The notes beneath the pieces were generated by a model that did no database searches, was not told the origin of the DNA, and saw only the letters and a program-made list of their open reading frames with translations. A stretch of 64,000 nucleotides of DNA from Methanoregula sp. PtaB.Bin085 (lineage in GTDB: Archaea; Halobacteriota; Methanomicrobia; Methanomicrobiales; Methanospirillaceae): positions 1 through 64,000 of the forward strand of contig NZ_MVQB01000060.1 in NCBI RefSeq assembly GCF_002067035.1. The letters run 5' to 3'. The position numbers and the translations under genes were made by a program. The first letter of the stretch is position 1. Each line of letters starts with the position of its first letter. Below, in pieces: positions 8,643 through 15,774 of this stretch.

Positions 8643-11180
8643 ATGAAGGCATTTCATACCGTAGCGGTGCCCCACAAAGATATTCTCGACGGCAGACTCA
8701 CCATGGATGTTTTTGCTGCGGATCTGTGGGAAGTCAGCAAGAACCGGGGACCAGATGAATATCGCGATGCAAAGAGATTCTTCGAGCATACATATCGCAC
8801 AGAAGGACTCTCTAACCTCCTCGATGTTGTTCAGAAACGCCTCGAAGGGAAAGGTGGAGATCCCGTTATCCAGATTCAGACTCCTTTTGGTGGCGGCAAA
8901 ACCCATACTCTCATTGCACTCTATCATAATGCAAAAATCTGGGATTCAAAAACGATTGTCATCGTTGGAACAGCATTAAGTACTGATACCACGCTTTGGG
9001 GAGCACTCGAACAACAACTCACCGGAAAGATTACAAAATGCAAAGGACAGACTGCCCCTGGCAGAGAAGTGTTAAGAGATTTATTGGATTCTCACCAGCC
9101 GGTTCTCATCCTTATGGATGAGGTCCTCGAGTACGTTACCAAGGCTGCTGGCGTGAAAGTCGGGGACAGTACACTTGCATCACAAAGCATTGCGTTCATG
9201 CAGGAACTGAGTGAATGCGCCGGGATATGTGAAAAGGTCTGTCTGGCCGTCACCCTCCCTGCAAGTATTCTCGAACATTATGATGAGAAAGCCGAAACCC
9301 TCTATCAGCAATTACAAAAAGTATCCGGCCGCGTTGAAAAAATCTATACACCCGTCGAAGAACACGAGATAACAATGATTATCCGTCGCCGCCTGTTCTC
9401 AACTATCGACGATAAATACGCAAAAAAAGTCGTAAAGGAATTTATGGATTATGCCGATAAGGAGGGTATCCTTCCCGCTGGTGTCCAGCCCAGCGAGTAC
9501 CGGGACCGCTTCGTTGCTTCTTACCCGTTTATGCCGGAAGTAATCGATGTACTTTATCACAAGTGGGGAAGCTTCCCGACATTCCAGCGGACCCGGGGTG
9601 TGCTTCGCCTTCTCTCCCTCGTAATTTATGCTATCAAAGGTCTGAACAAACCTTACATCAGCCTTGCAGATTTTGATCTATCCAACCAGGAAATACGCCA
9701 GGAATTACTCAAACATATTGGAGCGGAATACAACAGCGTACTCGCAGCAGATATTACCGACGCACACGCAGGAGCAAAACTTGTCGATTCACAAATCGGC
9801 AATGCATATCAGGGATTCCAGTTAGGAAGAAGAACGGCGACAACAATTTTTATGTATTCATTCTCAGGAGGGGCAGAAAGAGGGACAACCGTTGGGGAAA
9901 TCAAACGCTCTGCAACAACTATGGACAATCCTTCCAGCGTGATTGTTGTAGCTGTTGACTTACTGAAAGGAAAATTATTCTACCTCCAGAACATCGGCGA
10001 TAAATACTATTTCAAAAATCAGCCAAATATCAATCGAATAATTCTCTCAAAGATCGACAATATCAAGGAGTCGGAAATTGTTGAAGCGGAAAAGGAGAAC
10101 CTTAAAGCCAATCTCAAAGGCGGGAAATTCCGAATATCGCTGTGGACAGAAAACTCTGCTGATATCCCTGATACTGATGAACTGAAACTGGTTATTCTTC
10201 GGAAAGAAAATAAGAAAACCATTGAGGATATCATTAAGAACAAAGGCGGGACACCCCGAGTCTATCGCAACACGCTCTTCTTCCTGTGTCCGCTAGAAAG
10301 TGAACGTCCTGTTTATCTCCAAACTTTATCAAGAAGCATCGCCTACGCCCAGGTTGAAGGAGATAAGGAACTGGGGATATCTGAAGAGCAACGGCGTGAA
10401 ATTAGCAAAGAACACAAAAAATTCCAAGATACTGTCAAAGAGTGTGTGCAGCGGCTCTATCGTATAGTGTGGGTTCCCGGAAAGGAGCCATCTGATCTCG
10501 GCATTCCAACATTTGGAGAGAACAGGGGATTGGATGCCAAGATCTTTGATGATCTGCGGACCGCTGGGGAGATCCTTGAACGGACAACCCCGCTGTTCCT
10601 TAAAACAAAATATCTCTCAAAGAATGAATTCGTTTCAACCGAACAAATCTATCAATCAACACTCAAAACTCCTGGTGAACCCCGGTTTGTGAATAAATCA
10701 ATCCTTGAGAATGCAATCTCTGAAGGAGTTCAGAATGGAATCTTCGGTCTAGGAATTCTTGAGAATAATACACCAAAATGTGAATATTTCAGGAAAACGC
10801 CCTCAGTCTCCTTATCGGCAAATGAAGTTATTATCGTAGAGGGTCTTTGCAGGGAGGCTCGGGAAGAACCACCTGCGGATGTGTGGAAGGATACCGGATC
10901 GCGGGGCGAAGGAGCAACGGGAGGGGCAACCGTAAAGGGCGGAAAAGAGAGTGGGGAATCCCAGACCTCATTAACAGACATGAAAAACCTCCGACTATCA
11001 TTCACAATCCCAATGGGAAAAGTGTCCAACATCCTCGGAGTTATTAATTTCCTGACAAATCGGTTCAAGAACGTGGATATCATCATCAATGCACAGGACG
11101 GCTCACTTTCCGAACAGGATTATGAAAATAAAATTAAAGAGGCGTTTGAGCAAATTGGGGTTGAATTAAGAGAAGAATAA
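8643..11180 (+). CDS. DUF499 AAA+ ATPase of the defence module
   Basis: An 845-aa protein. Walker A, PFGGGKTHT, is at residues 81-89, and a Walker B-like LILMDEV is near residue 157. This is the pattern of DUF499 ATPases, which regularly occur with DUF1156 methyltransferases and large helicases in archaeal and bacterial defence islands. A low-complexity Gly/Glu linker around residues 740-775 separates a C-terminal domain of about 70 residues. The gene lies 40 bp after the methyltransferase, behind AGGGCAGGGT. Its stop is two bases from the stop of the convergent SLATT gene. The ATPase role is certain from motifs; whether it loads or regulates the helicase or methyltransferase is unknown. Confidence 0.88.
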   Translation: MKAFHTVAVPHKDILDGRLTMDVFAADLWEVSKNRGPDEYRDAKRFFEHTYRTEGLSNLLDVVQKRLEGKGGDPVIQIQTPFGGGKTHTLIALYHNAKIWDSKTIVIVGTALSTDTTLWGALEQQLTGKITKCKGQTAPGREVLRDLLDSHQPVLILMDEVLEYVTKAAGVKVGDSTLASQSIAFMQELSECAGICEKVCLAVTLPASILEHYDEKAETLYQQLQKVSGRVEKIYTPVEEHEITMIIRRRLFSTIDDKYAKKVVKEFMDYADKEGILPAGVQPSEYRDRFVASYPFMPEVIDVLYHKWGSFPTFQRTRGVLRLLSLVIYAIKGLNKPYISLADFDLSNQEIRQELLKHIGAEYNSVLAADITDAHAGAKLVDSQIGNAYQGFQLGRRTATTIFMYSFSGGAERGTTVGEIKRSATTMDNPSSVIVVAVDLLKGKLFYLQNIGDKYYFKNQPNINRIILSKIDNIKESEIVEAEKENLKANLKGGKFRISLWTENSADIPDTDELKLVILRKENKKTIEDIIKNKGGTPRVYRNTLFFLCPLESERPVYLQTLSRSIAYAQVEGDKELGISEEQRREISKEHKKFQDTVKECVQRLYRIVWVPGKEPSDLGIPTFGENRGLDAKIFDDLRTAGEILERTTPLFLKTKYLSKNEFVSTEQIYQSTLKTPGEPRFVNKSILENAISEGVQNGIFGLGILENNTPKCEYFRKTPSVSLSANEVIIVEGLCREAREEPPADVWKDTGSRGEGATGGATVKGGKESGESQTSLTDMKNLRLSFTIPMGKVSNILGVINFLTNRFKNVDIIINAQDGSLSEQDYENKIKEAFEQIGVELREE

Positions 11181-11182
11181 TT

Positions 11183-11782
11183 TTATTTCTTTAAATTTTC
11201 AGTCATTTCATGCATTTTCATTGCTTGGTCTATGTCCAGATTATGATCTTCATCTAATTTTCTGCTTATATCGACTTTCCGATAGAATTGTTGTTTGATT
11301 TTTAAAAATTCAGAATCTGAAATATTAGTTGTGGGCAATAGCTGCTGTATTTGAGAATAACTATTCTGTAGTGAATCCAGTTTCATCAATTTTTTTTCTT
11401 CACCATATTTTTTTATTTCGACATGCCGGAACTGGTGACAATCCCGAATGAAATCAGTCAATAATTTAGTTCCTTGAATATGTCCCGCGTATCGCTCATT
11501 TATACCAAATATTCGGTCCGATATGGAAAGAAACAAAATTGCCAGGCCGGCAAGAGCAATTACGATTCCAAAGATATTTTTTCCGTTGTCGTCAAGTGAA
11601 ATCAGAAAAGGAACAGCGAGAGAGAGGAACGTAATCGCCATAGTAAGGATTATTGTGAGAAGAAGAATGAGATCTGCCCATCGCTTACATTTTTTTGAAC
11701 TGGCAATATGAATCTCCCGGGAAATCTCCGCCTTGCGTTCGAGATCCCGAACAACATGCTCAACATCGGTCAAATCAATCAC
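11183..11782 (-). CDS. SLATT-type two-helix membrane effector of CBASS
   Basis: A 199-aa protein starting with GTG at 11782. A charged N-terminal helix (residues 1-32) is followed by two transmembrane helices (about residues 34-60 and 68-90) and a long soluble alpha-helical tail with YAGHIQGTKLL. This is the layout of SLATT domains (SMODS and SLOG-associating 2TM effectors), predicted to damage the membrane once a cyclic nucleotide signal is sensed. It is the last gene of the CD-NTase operon, 26 bp after the OGG-like gene, so it is the natural effector. No caspase, nuclease or phospholipase alternative lies in the operon. Pore formation is inferred from the family. Confidence 0.8.
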   Translation of the reverse strand: MIDLTDVEHVVRDLERKAEISREIHIASSKKCKRWADLILLLTIILTMAITFLSLAVPFLISLDDNGKNIFGIVIALAGLAILFLSISDRIFGINERYAGHIQGTKLLTDFIRDCHQFRHVEIKKYGEEKKLMKLDSLQNSYSQIQQLLPTTNISDSEFLKIKQQFYRKVDISRKLDEDHNLDIDQAMKMHEMTENLKK

Positions 11783-11808
11783 TCTTCAAGATTTTTCTTT
11801 ATTTTTTT

Positions 11809-12525
11809 TCATTGAAACATTGAGAGCTCAGGCATATAAGAATAATTCTGCTCGAATAAAGAACGGTTGTCTTTTTGTTCATAATTACCCCCATTTAGCG
11901 AAGAGAGCACATTCAGATAATCATGGTCAATTGTTGCGAATCTCCAGAATACAATATCAACAACCGGTATGGGATCTCCGGACATTCGGGAAATATCTCC
12001 GCAAAAAGACTGAACATCAGGATAATTTTCCTGTGTTGCGATTCTGACAAGATGGCGATCGGGTTTGGCAACCGGTAGTCCAATATTTTTGGCAAGGTGA
12101 TAGACCGTAACAGGGCCGATATAATCAAATGTCTGCAGGAATGTTATCGGATTTGATTGAATTTTCCTCTTAATTGTTTTAAAACCAATATTGTTGATCT
12201 GATCCGCCGCATAAAGAATTGCTGCAATTTTTTGCTCATTGTTGAATATTTTAAGAGCCGATCTTTGGCATTTTTCACGGTTAGATAAAATTTTTTGAGC
12301 GGAAGACCACTGAAAAAAGCATCGGGAAATGTCTTCAAACCTGTTCCGAATAATGGATTCCTTCATTCCACATGTTAAAATCACCCATGCGATCTCCCGA
12401 AGAAATGTGGTCTCATTGAGATCATTAAAACAAAGAGTGGATTGCCAGGATATTTCATCCTGAAAGCCCTCATCTTGGACGATCGTTTTTGCAAATGCGT
12501 ATTTCAGCATCAGACTATTGTCCAT
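11809..12525 (-). CDS. Cap11-like HhH-GPD (OGG-type) protein of type IV CBASS
   Basis: A 238-aa protein, choosing the ATG at 12525, which overlaps the CD-NTase stop by 11 bp and has GGGG ahead of it. An in-frame ATG six bases earlier is possible. Residues about 145-190 contain a helix-hairpin-helix (YIGPVTVYHLAKNIG) followed by KPDRHLVRIA, in which Asp and His match the catalytic Asp region of OGG1-type DNA glycosylases. The lysine nucleophile expected in the hairpin (GxK in OGG1) is Val or Thr here, so lyase activity is doubtful. An OGG-like gene (Cap11) next to QueC-like and TGT-like genes is the hallmark of type IV CBASS. Confidence 0.75.
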   Translation of the reverse strand: MDNSLMLKYAFAKTIVQDEGFQDEISWQSTLCFNDLNETTFLREIAWVILTCGMKESIIRNRFEDISRCFFQWSSAQKILSNREKCQRSALKIFNNEQKIAAILYAADQINNIGFKTIKRKIQSNPITFLQTFDYIGPVTVYHLAKNIGLPVAKPDRHLVRIATQENYPDVQSFCGDISRMSGDPIPVVDIVFWRFATIDHDYLNVLSSLNGGNYEQKDNRSLFEQNYSYMPELSMFQ

Positions 12526-13462
12526 TGACATCCCCGAGTATCTTATCCCACTCTTCACTATTGGCGCTTGCATCCGCATTTTTCATTCTGTTGGAGATTC
12601 GGTAGAGAGTATAACTTGCACGTAACCGTTGAGGAGAATTTTCCGGTCCGAGATCATCATCTACATGGATAGATTGCTGAGTGCTGTCTTTGATGGGTAT
12701 TTTCACCTCATCCTTTGCCTCTGCAAAAAAATATTTTAGCATTGCTTTCGGCGTTCTCGGGGCATCCTCGGGGTAATTCCTGAAAATCTTAATTGCGAGT
12801 GACTCGATGTGATATCCTGATAATTGCTGATCTTCAGGTAATTGTCCGTTAATGCTTTTGGCGATTTTTATAACCGGGACAACCTTTTGACCACATGCTT
12901 GATTGACTTCAGTTAATTTAGCCGCAAATTTATCAGGACGTGTCACATTGGACCAGGTATTTCCTTTTTCTGCCGGGATCCGGTATCCATCCCCTTTCTT
13001 AAGGGCAGGGAGTAATTGAATTTCAGTACCATCCTTAAAACGAACAGTAACTGCAAGACTTCCAGTGCGGATTTCTTCGACATTTGTTAATTTTTGCTGC
13101 AATCGGGATTTGATATATTCTTTTATTTCCGCGGGCGTTTTGTCCGCCAACTCTGAATTATTGACGAGGACTAAAACATCAACATCGCTCAGTCCATCGA
13201 CATATGTATGTTTACTGACGGAACCGGCGAATTTTAATTCAACATCCCCATCCTTATCAGATTCAATTATTTGTTTGATATCATTCAGGTGTTCACGATG
13301 AGTTTCTGTATCCCTGGCATTATAGGATCCAAGTTTTTCATTGATTTTTTCGTTCACGCCGGTTTCAAATGCTTCATCTTTTGTTTTGTCACGAATTTCC
13401 CGGATCTCCCGTTTATAATCATCAGGAGATCTACTATGGAAAACGCCGCCTCCACCACCCAT
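12515..13462 (-). CDS. CD-NTase (cGAS/DncV-like nucleotidyltransferase) of type IV CBASS
   Basis: A 315-aa nucleotidyltransferase. The active-site signature GSVSKHTYVDGLSDVDVLV, near residues 81-99, supplies GS and the metal-binding DxD. The third acidic position reads TEIQLLPA, with Gln where Asp is common and Glu two residues earlier. On sensing infection such enzymes make cyclic oligonucleotides that switch on an effector. The protein begins M-GGGGG-V, a glycine N terminus that fits the reported N-terminal deazaguanine conjugation of type IV CD-NTases by Cap9. The start is fixed by a TAATG overlap with the TGT-like gene and GGGAGGTG upstream. The product nucleotide cannot be told from sequence. 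Confidence 0.9.
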   Translation of the reverse strand: MGGGGGVFHSRSPDDYKREIREIRDKTKDEAFETGVNEKINEKLGSYNARDTETHREHLNDIKQIIESDKDGDVELKFAGSVSKHTYVDGLSDVDVLVLVNNSELADKTPAEIKEYIKSRLQQKLTNVEEIRTGSLAVTVRFKDGTEIQLLPALKKGDGYRIPAEKGNTWSNVTRPDKFAAKLTEVNQACGQKVVPVIKIAKSINGQLPEDQQLSGYHIESLAIKIFRNYPEDAPRTPKAMLKYFFAEAKDEVKIPIKDSTQQSIHVDDDLGPENSPQRLRASYTLYRISNRMKNADASANSEEWDKILGDVNGQ

Positions 13463-14442
13463 TACAAAACACCTCCCATTTTCTCGTTTAAATCGTTGAA
13501 AGCACTTTGAAAGAATTCTGACTTAACTCCTAATTTTGTGAAATCTCCGGTCGATTGATAATGTTCAAGATTGATCTTTAATCGTCCCAAATAGTTGTAA
13601 TTCTGGTAGACACTCCGTATCCACACCCCGTCGGAATTCTCATGAATGCCAAATTTTTCAGGACCATATGTGTTAATATAATGAGTCTGTCCATCATCAA
13701 AAACAAATCTCAACCATGATAGCCCATCAAAAATGTCAGCCCCGGAAATGTAATACAAAGGTGTCGTTATTGTATCCAAACTGCCAAAAATATGTAATGG
13801 AATTTCAATAGAATGTTCTTCCAGCTGTTGCCTGATTTTCGCGATTGCGGTCATCCTGTCAAGGACTGATTTTCCGAGTTCCTTTTCCGTAAAACCCAAA
13901 ATGTCAAAGTCTGAAATGCTTTCAATGTTATCAAAAAACCCTGCAAGCTTGACTCGTCTGGAGTTTTCGGATTCGGGTTTGATTAAGAGTTCTTTGATTA
14001 TCCCTTCTTTCGTCCTGAATAGTTCGTTGGCATGCTTTATCTGTTTATCAATAGTCATTCTTTCGGAGGGATGATCATAGCTGATGATTACCTTAGGGAT
14101 CTCCTCATCGAAACGATTGACAGCTTCGGAATGCTTGGCTCGGTTCCATTCAAAGGGGTCGGGTTTGTATAAGCCGAATTCCTCAACTTCTTTATCTATT
14201 GCCGATTCGTAACCACCACTATCAAAAAATACCAACTCAGAGAATGTGATTTTTGGAAACGGATCTGTGTGATAAAAATCATAGGCACTCAATAGGAACG
14301 GGCCGGTAATAACCTCGCTTAAAACATCCAATGTTTTTCGATATTCAATATTTACCCGGCTTGATAATGATGGAACGAGCATCGGGGTAGAACCGACTTC
14401 ACCCCATTTTTCAGATTGTATTTTTAATTTTCTAGCAAACAT
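13462..14442 (-). CDS. Cap10-like tRNA-guanine transglycosylase homologue
   Basis: A 326-aa protein. The start ATG at 14442 lies 11 bp inside the QueC-like gene with GGAG upstream; the open frame up to 14502 is shadow. FFDSGGYE (about residue 70) corresponds to the DSGG active-site region of TGT enzymes, and FGSLDTITTPLYYISGADIFDGLSW to the C-terminal barrel motif G-x-D...GAD..D. The cysteine-rich zinc site of housekeeping TGT is absent. In type IV CBASS this homologue (Cap10) works with Cap9 on a 7-deazaguanine-based modification rather than on tRNA; that role comes from published work on the family, not from this sequence. Confidence 0.8.
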   Translation of the reverse strand: MFARKLKIQSEKWGEVGSTPMLVPSLSSRVNIEYRKTLDVLSEVITGPFLLSAYDFYHTDPFPKITFSELVFFDSGGYESAIDKEVEEFGLYKPDPFEWNRAKHSEAVNRFDEEIPKVIISYDHPSERMTIDKQIKHANELFRTKEGIIKELLIKPESENSRRVKLAGFFDNIESISDFDILGFTEKELGKSVLDRMTAIAKIRQQLEEHSIEIPLHIFGSLDTITTPLYYISGADIFDGLSWLRFVFDDGQTHYINTYGPEKFGIHENSDGVWIRSVYQNYNYLGRLKINLEHYQSTGDFTKLGVKSEFFQSAFNDLNEKMGGVL

Positions 14443-14992
14443 TGAGTGCACTCCGATCAAGGCATGAAAGACATTTCCCGCAGGGTTCGTCCCCGGTTTC
14501 ACAACTATAGGTCAAATGAATAGGAACTCCCGAATCCCGACAATACGAGACAATCATTTTTTTATCCCAATCGATGAATGGGGTGTCAATTTTAATCTGG
14601 CCATCTGAATATTCTGTTACGACACCGTTCATTTTTTTGATGAATTCTTTAGAACAATCATAATAAGGAACTCCCCTGTGAATGCCCAGGGAAAGCAATC
14701 CTGAAAAATCTGGCTTTGCAAGTAATGCGGCCATAATTAAAAAGCCATTTCTTCCCCTGATTTCTCCAGATGACAGATTCAGGGTGTTGTGGATTGTCAG
14801 CGTGTCAGAATTAATTTTGTAATAATCAGCAATTTTTTCAACAGACTGACACTCCTTTAGACGAGCTTTTTGCCCATAATCAACAAAAAAACCTTCAACT
14901 TTGAATCCGAGGTCCTGATAATATTTGATACAGGCGGTTGAGTCAATTCCCCCACTGATGAGTATCAATACTCTTGAAGGATTTCCGCCCAT
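14432..14992 (-). CDS. Cap9-like QueC homologue (7-deazaguanine enzyme of CBASS)
   Basis: About 186 aa from ATG at 14992; a GTG at 15001 would add three residues. The PP-loop ATP-pyrophosphatase motif SGGIDSTA is near the N terminus, and a four-cysteine zinc site (CETGDEPCGKCLSC) near the C terminus matches QueC, which turns 7-carboxy-7-deazaguanine into preQ0. It is the first gene of the CBASS operon. Linkage to a TGT-like gene and a CD-NTase identifies it as Cap9. Archaea make preQ0 for archaeosine, so the precursor should be available in this host. Confidence 0.85.
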   Translation of the reverse strand: MGGNPSRVLILISGGIDSTACIKYYQDLGFKVEGFFVDYGQKARLKECQSVEKIADYYKINSDTLTIHNTLNLSSGEIRGRNGFLIMAALLAKPDFSGLLSLGIHRGVPYYDCSKEFIKKMNGVVTEYSDGQIKIDTPFIDWDKKMIVSYCRDSGVPIHLTYSCETGDEPCGKCLSCLDRSALNVC

Positions 14993-15035
14993 TACCGACA
15001 CCGGTTATATAAATAATTGAGAAACTCACTTTTTT

Positions 15036-15051
15036 ATTTATATTTAAATCT
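15036..15051 (-). promoter_or_regulatory. Putative TATA box of the CBASS operon
   Basis: Read on the minus strand, TTTAAATATAAATAA lies about 45-58 bases before the ATG at 14992. A second AT-rich block, TTATATAA, lies at about 15002-15009, too near the start to be a standard TATA box. This would place transcription start near 15015, between the upstream adenine methyltransferase stop (15055) and the QueC-like gene, so CBASS probably has its own promoter. Confidence 0.4.
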
Positions 15052-15054
15052 TCT

Positions 15055-15576
15055 CTAGATTTCGACCCTGGTTGGTACCACCCACACCGCCCCTATCCCC
15101 ACAAACGCCTTCTCAAATCGTTCCGGTCTCTCCCCAACATAAAATAGCGCCGGTGAAAACGTCGGCCCCGACTCATTTCCTGCTGGTCCAACAAACCGGA
15201 TGCGGGCCGAAGGAAAACATACCCGGCACGATATCGCTGTCAACGTCTTCCATGCCGAGGTCTCGGTCGCGGACTTCCATAATACAATCGCCTCCGTGGT
15301 CCGGCCTGCGGTTCGCTCCTGGTATAACTTTGAAAACCATCGCTCGATACCGGGTCCGAACGGAGGATTGAGAAAGATCCGGCCTACCCACGGCTGCACA
15401 AGCCCGTTGTCCTGAGCTGTATAGTGCCTCGCTGCCAGCACATTCGGGATCTCCCGGCTGTTGCTGGCTGGATCAAGGTCGATCGCGCCCAGGCACGCAA
15501 TCACTGCATCGAGGATGTACTGTGGCGTGTAGTGCTCCGTGCTCTTATGGGAGAGCAGGGCTGGCGGGACCGTCAT
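15055..15576 (-). CDS. Phage-type DNA N6-adenine methyltransferase
   Basis: A 173-aa protein. The N-terminal block STEHYTPQYILDAV with DPASN and the catalytic motif FLNPPFG (about residues 67-73) match the small Dam-like methyltransferases of phages, which lack a separate target-recognition domain and methylate adenine. It is GC-rich like the viral cassette, unlike the CBASS genes 53 bp downstream on the same strand. Its upstream region carries the right copy of the 19-bp repeat also found before the viral cassette, so it is better seen as part of the mobile-element backbone than of CBASS. A role in protecting element DNA from restriction is plausible. Confidence 0.8.
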   Translation of the reverse strand: MTVPPALLSHKSTEHYTPQYILDAVIACLGAIDLDPASNSREIPNVLAARHYTAQDNGLVQPWVGRIFLNPPFGPGIERWFSKLYQERTAGRTTEAIVLWKSATETSAWKTLTAISCRVCFPSARIRFVGPAGNESGPTFSPALFYVGERPERFEKAFVGIGAVWVVPTRVEI

Positions 15577-15602
15577 ATGATGAGAGGATGTGTAAAATCA
15601 CC

Positions 15603-15621
15603 GGCTTAGTCTTTACTGAAG
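15603..15621. repeat. Right copy of the 19-bp direct repeat
   Basis: GGCTTAGTCTTTACTGAAG matches 2424-2442 at 17 of 19 positions in the same orientation. It begins 27 bases upstream of the adenine methyltransferase start. The DNA between the two copies (about 13.2 kb) holds both defence modules. Confidence 0.5.
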
Positions 15622-15774
15622 ACTGGCACGCAGGACGGGGACAAAGATCGCACATAATATTAAAAAGCATATTTACATCGGCCACCCAATATCTCATATT
15701 CATCTTATCAACATCTTCTGCTCCATGATGAGCACGACCATGACAATGATGATAACAACAAGCAGGACAACGAC

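Noticed and set aside
13462-14502. Longer start for the TGT-like gene
   Set aside because: The first 20 residues fall inside the QueC-like gene, and the ATG at 14442 has a GGAG site and the short overlap typical of this operon.
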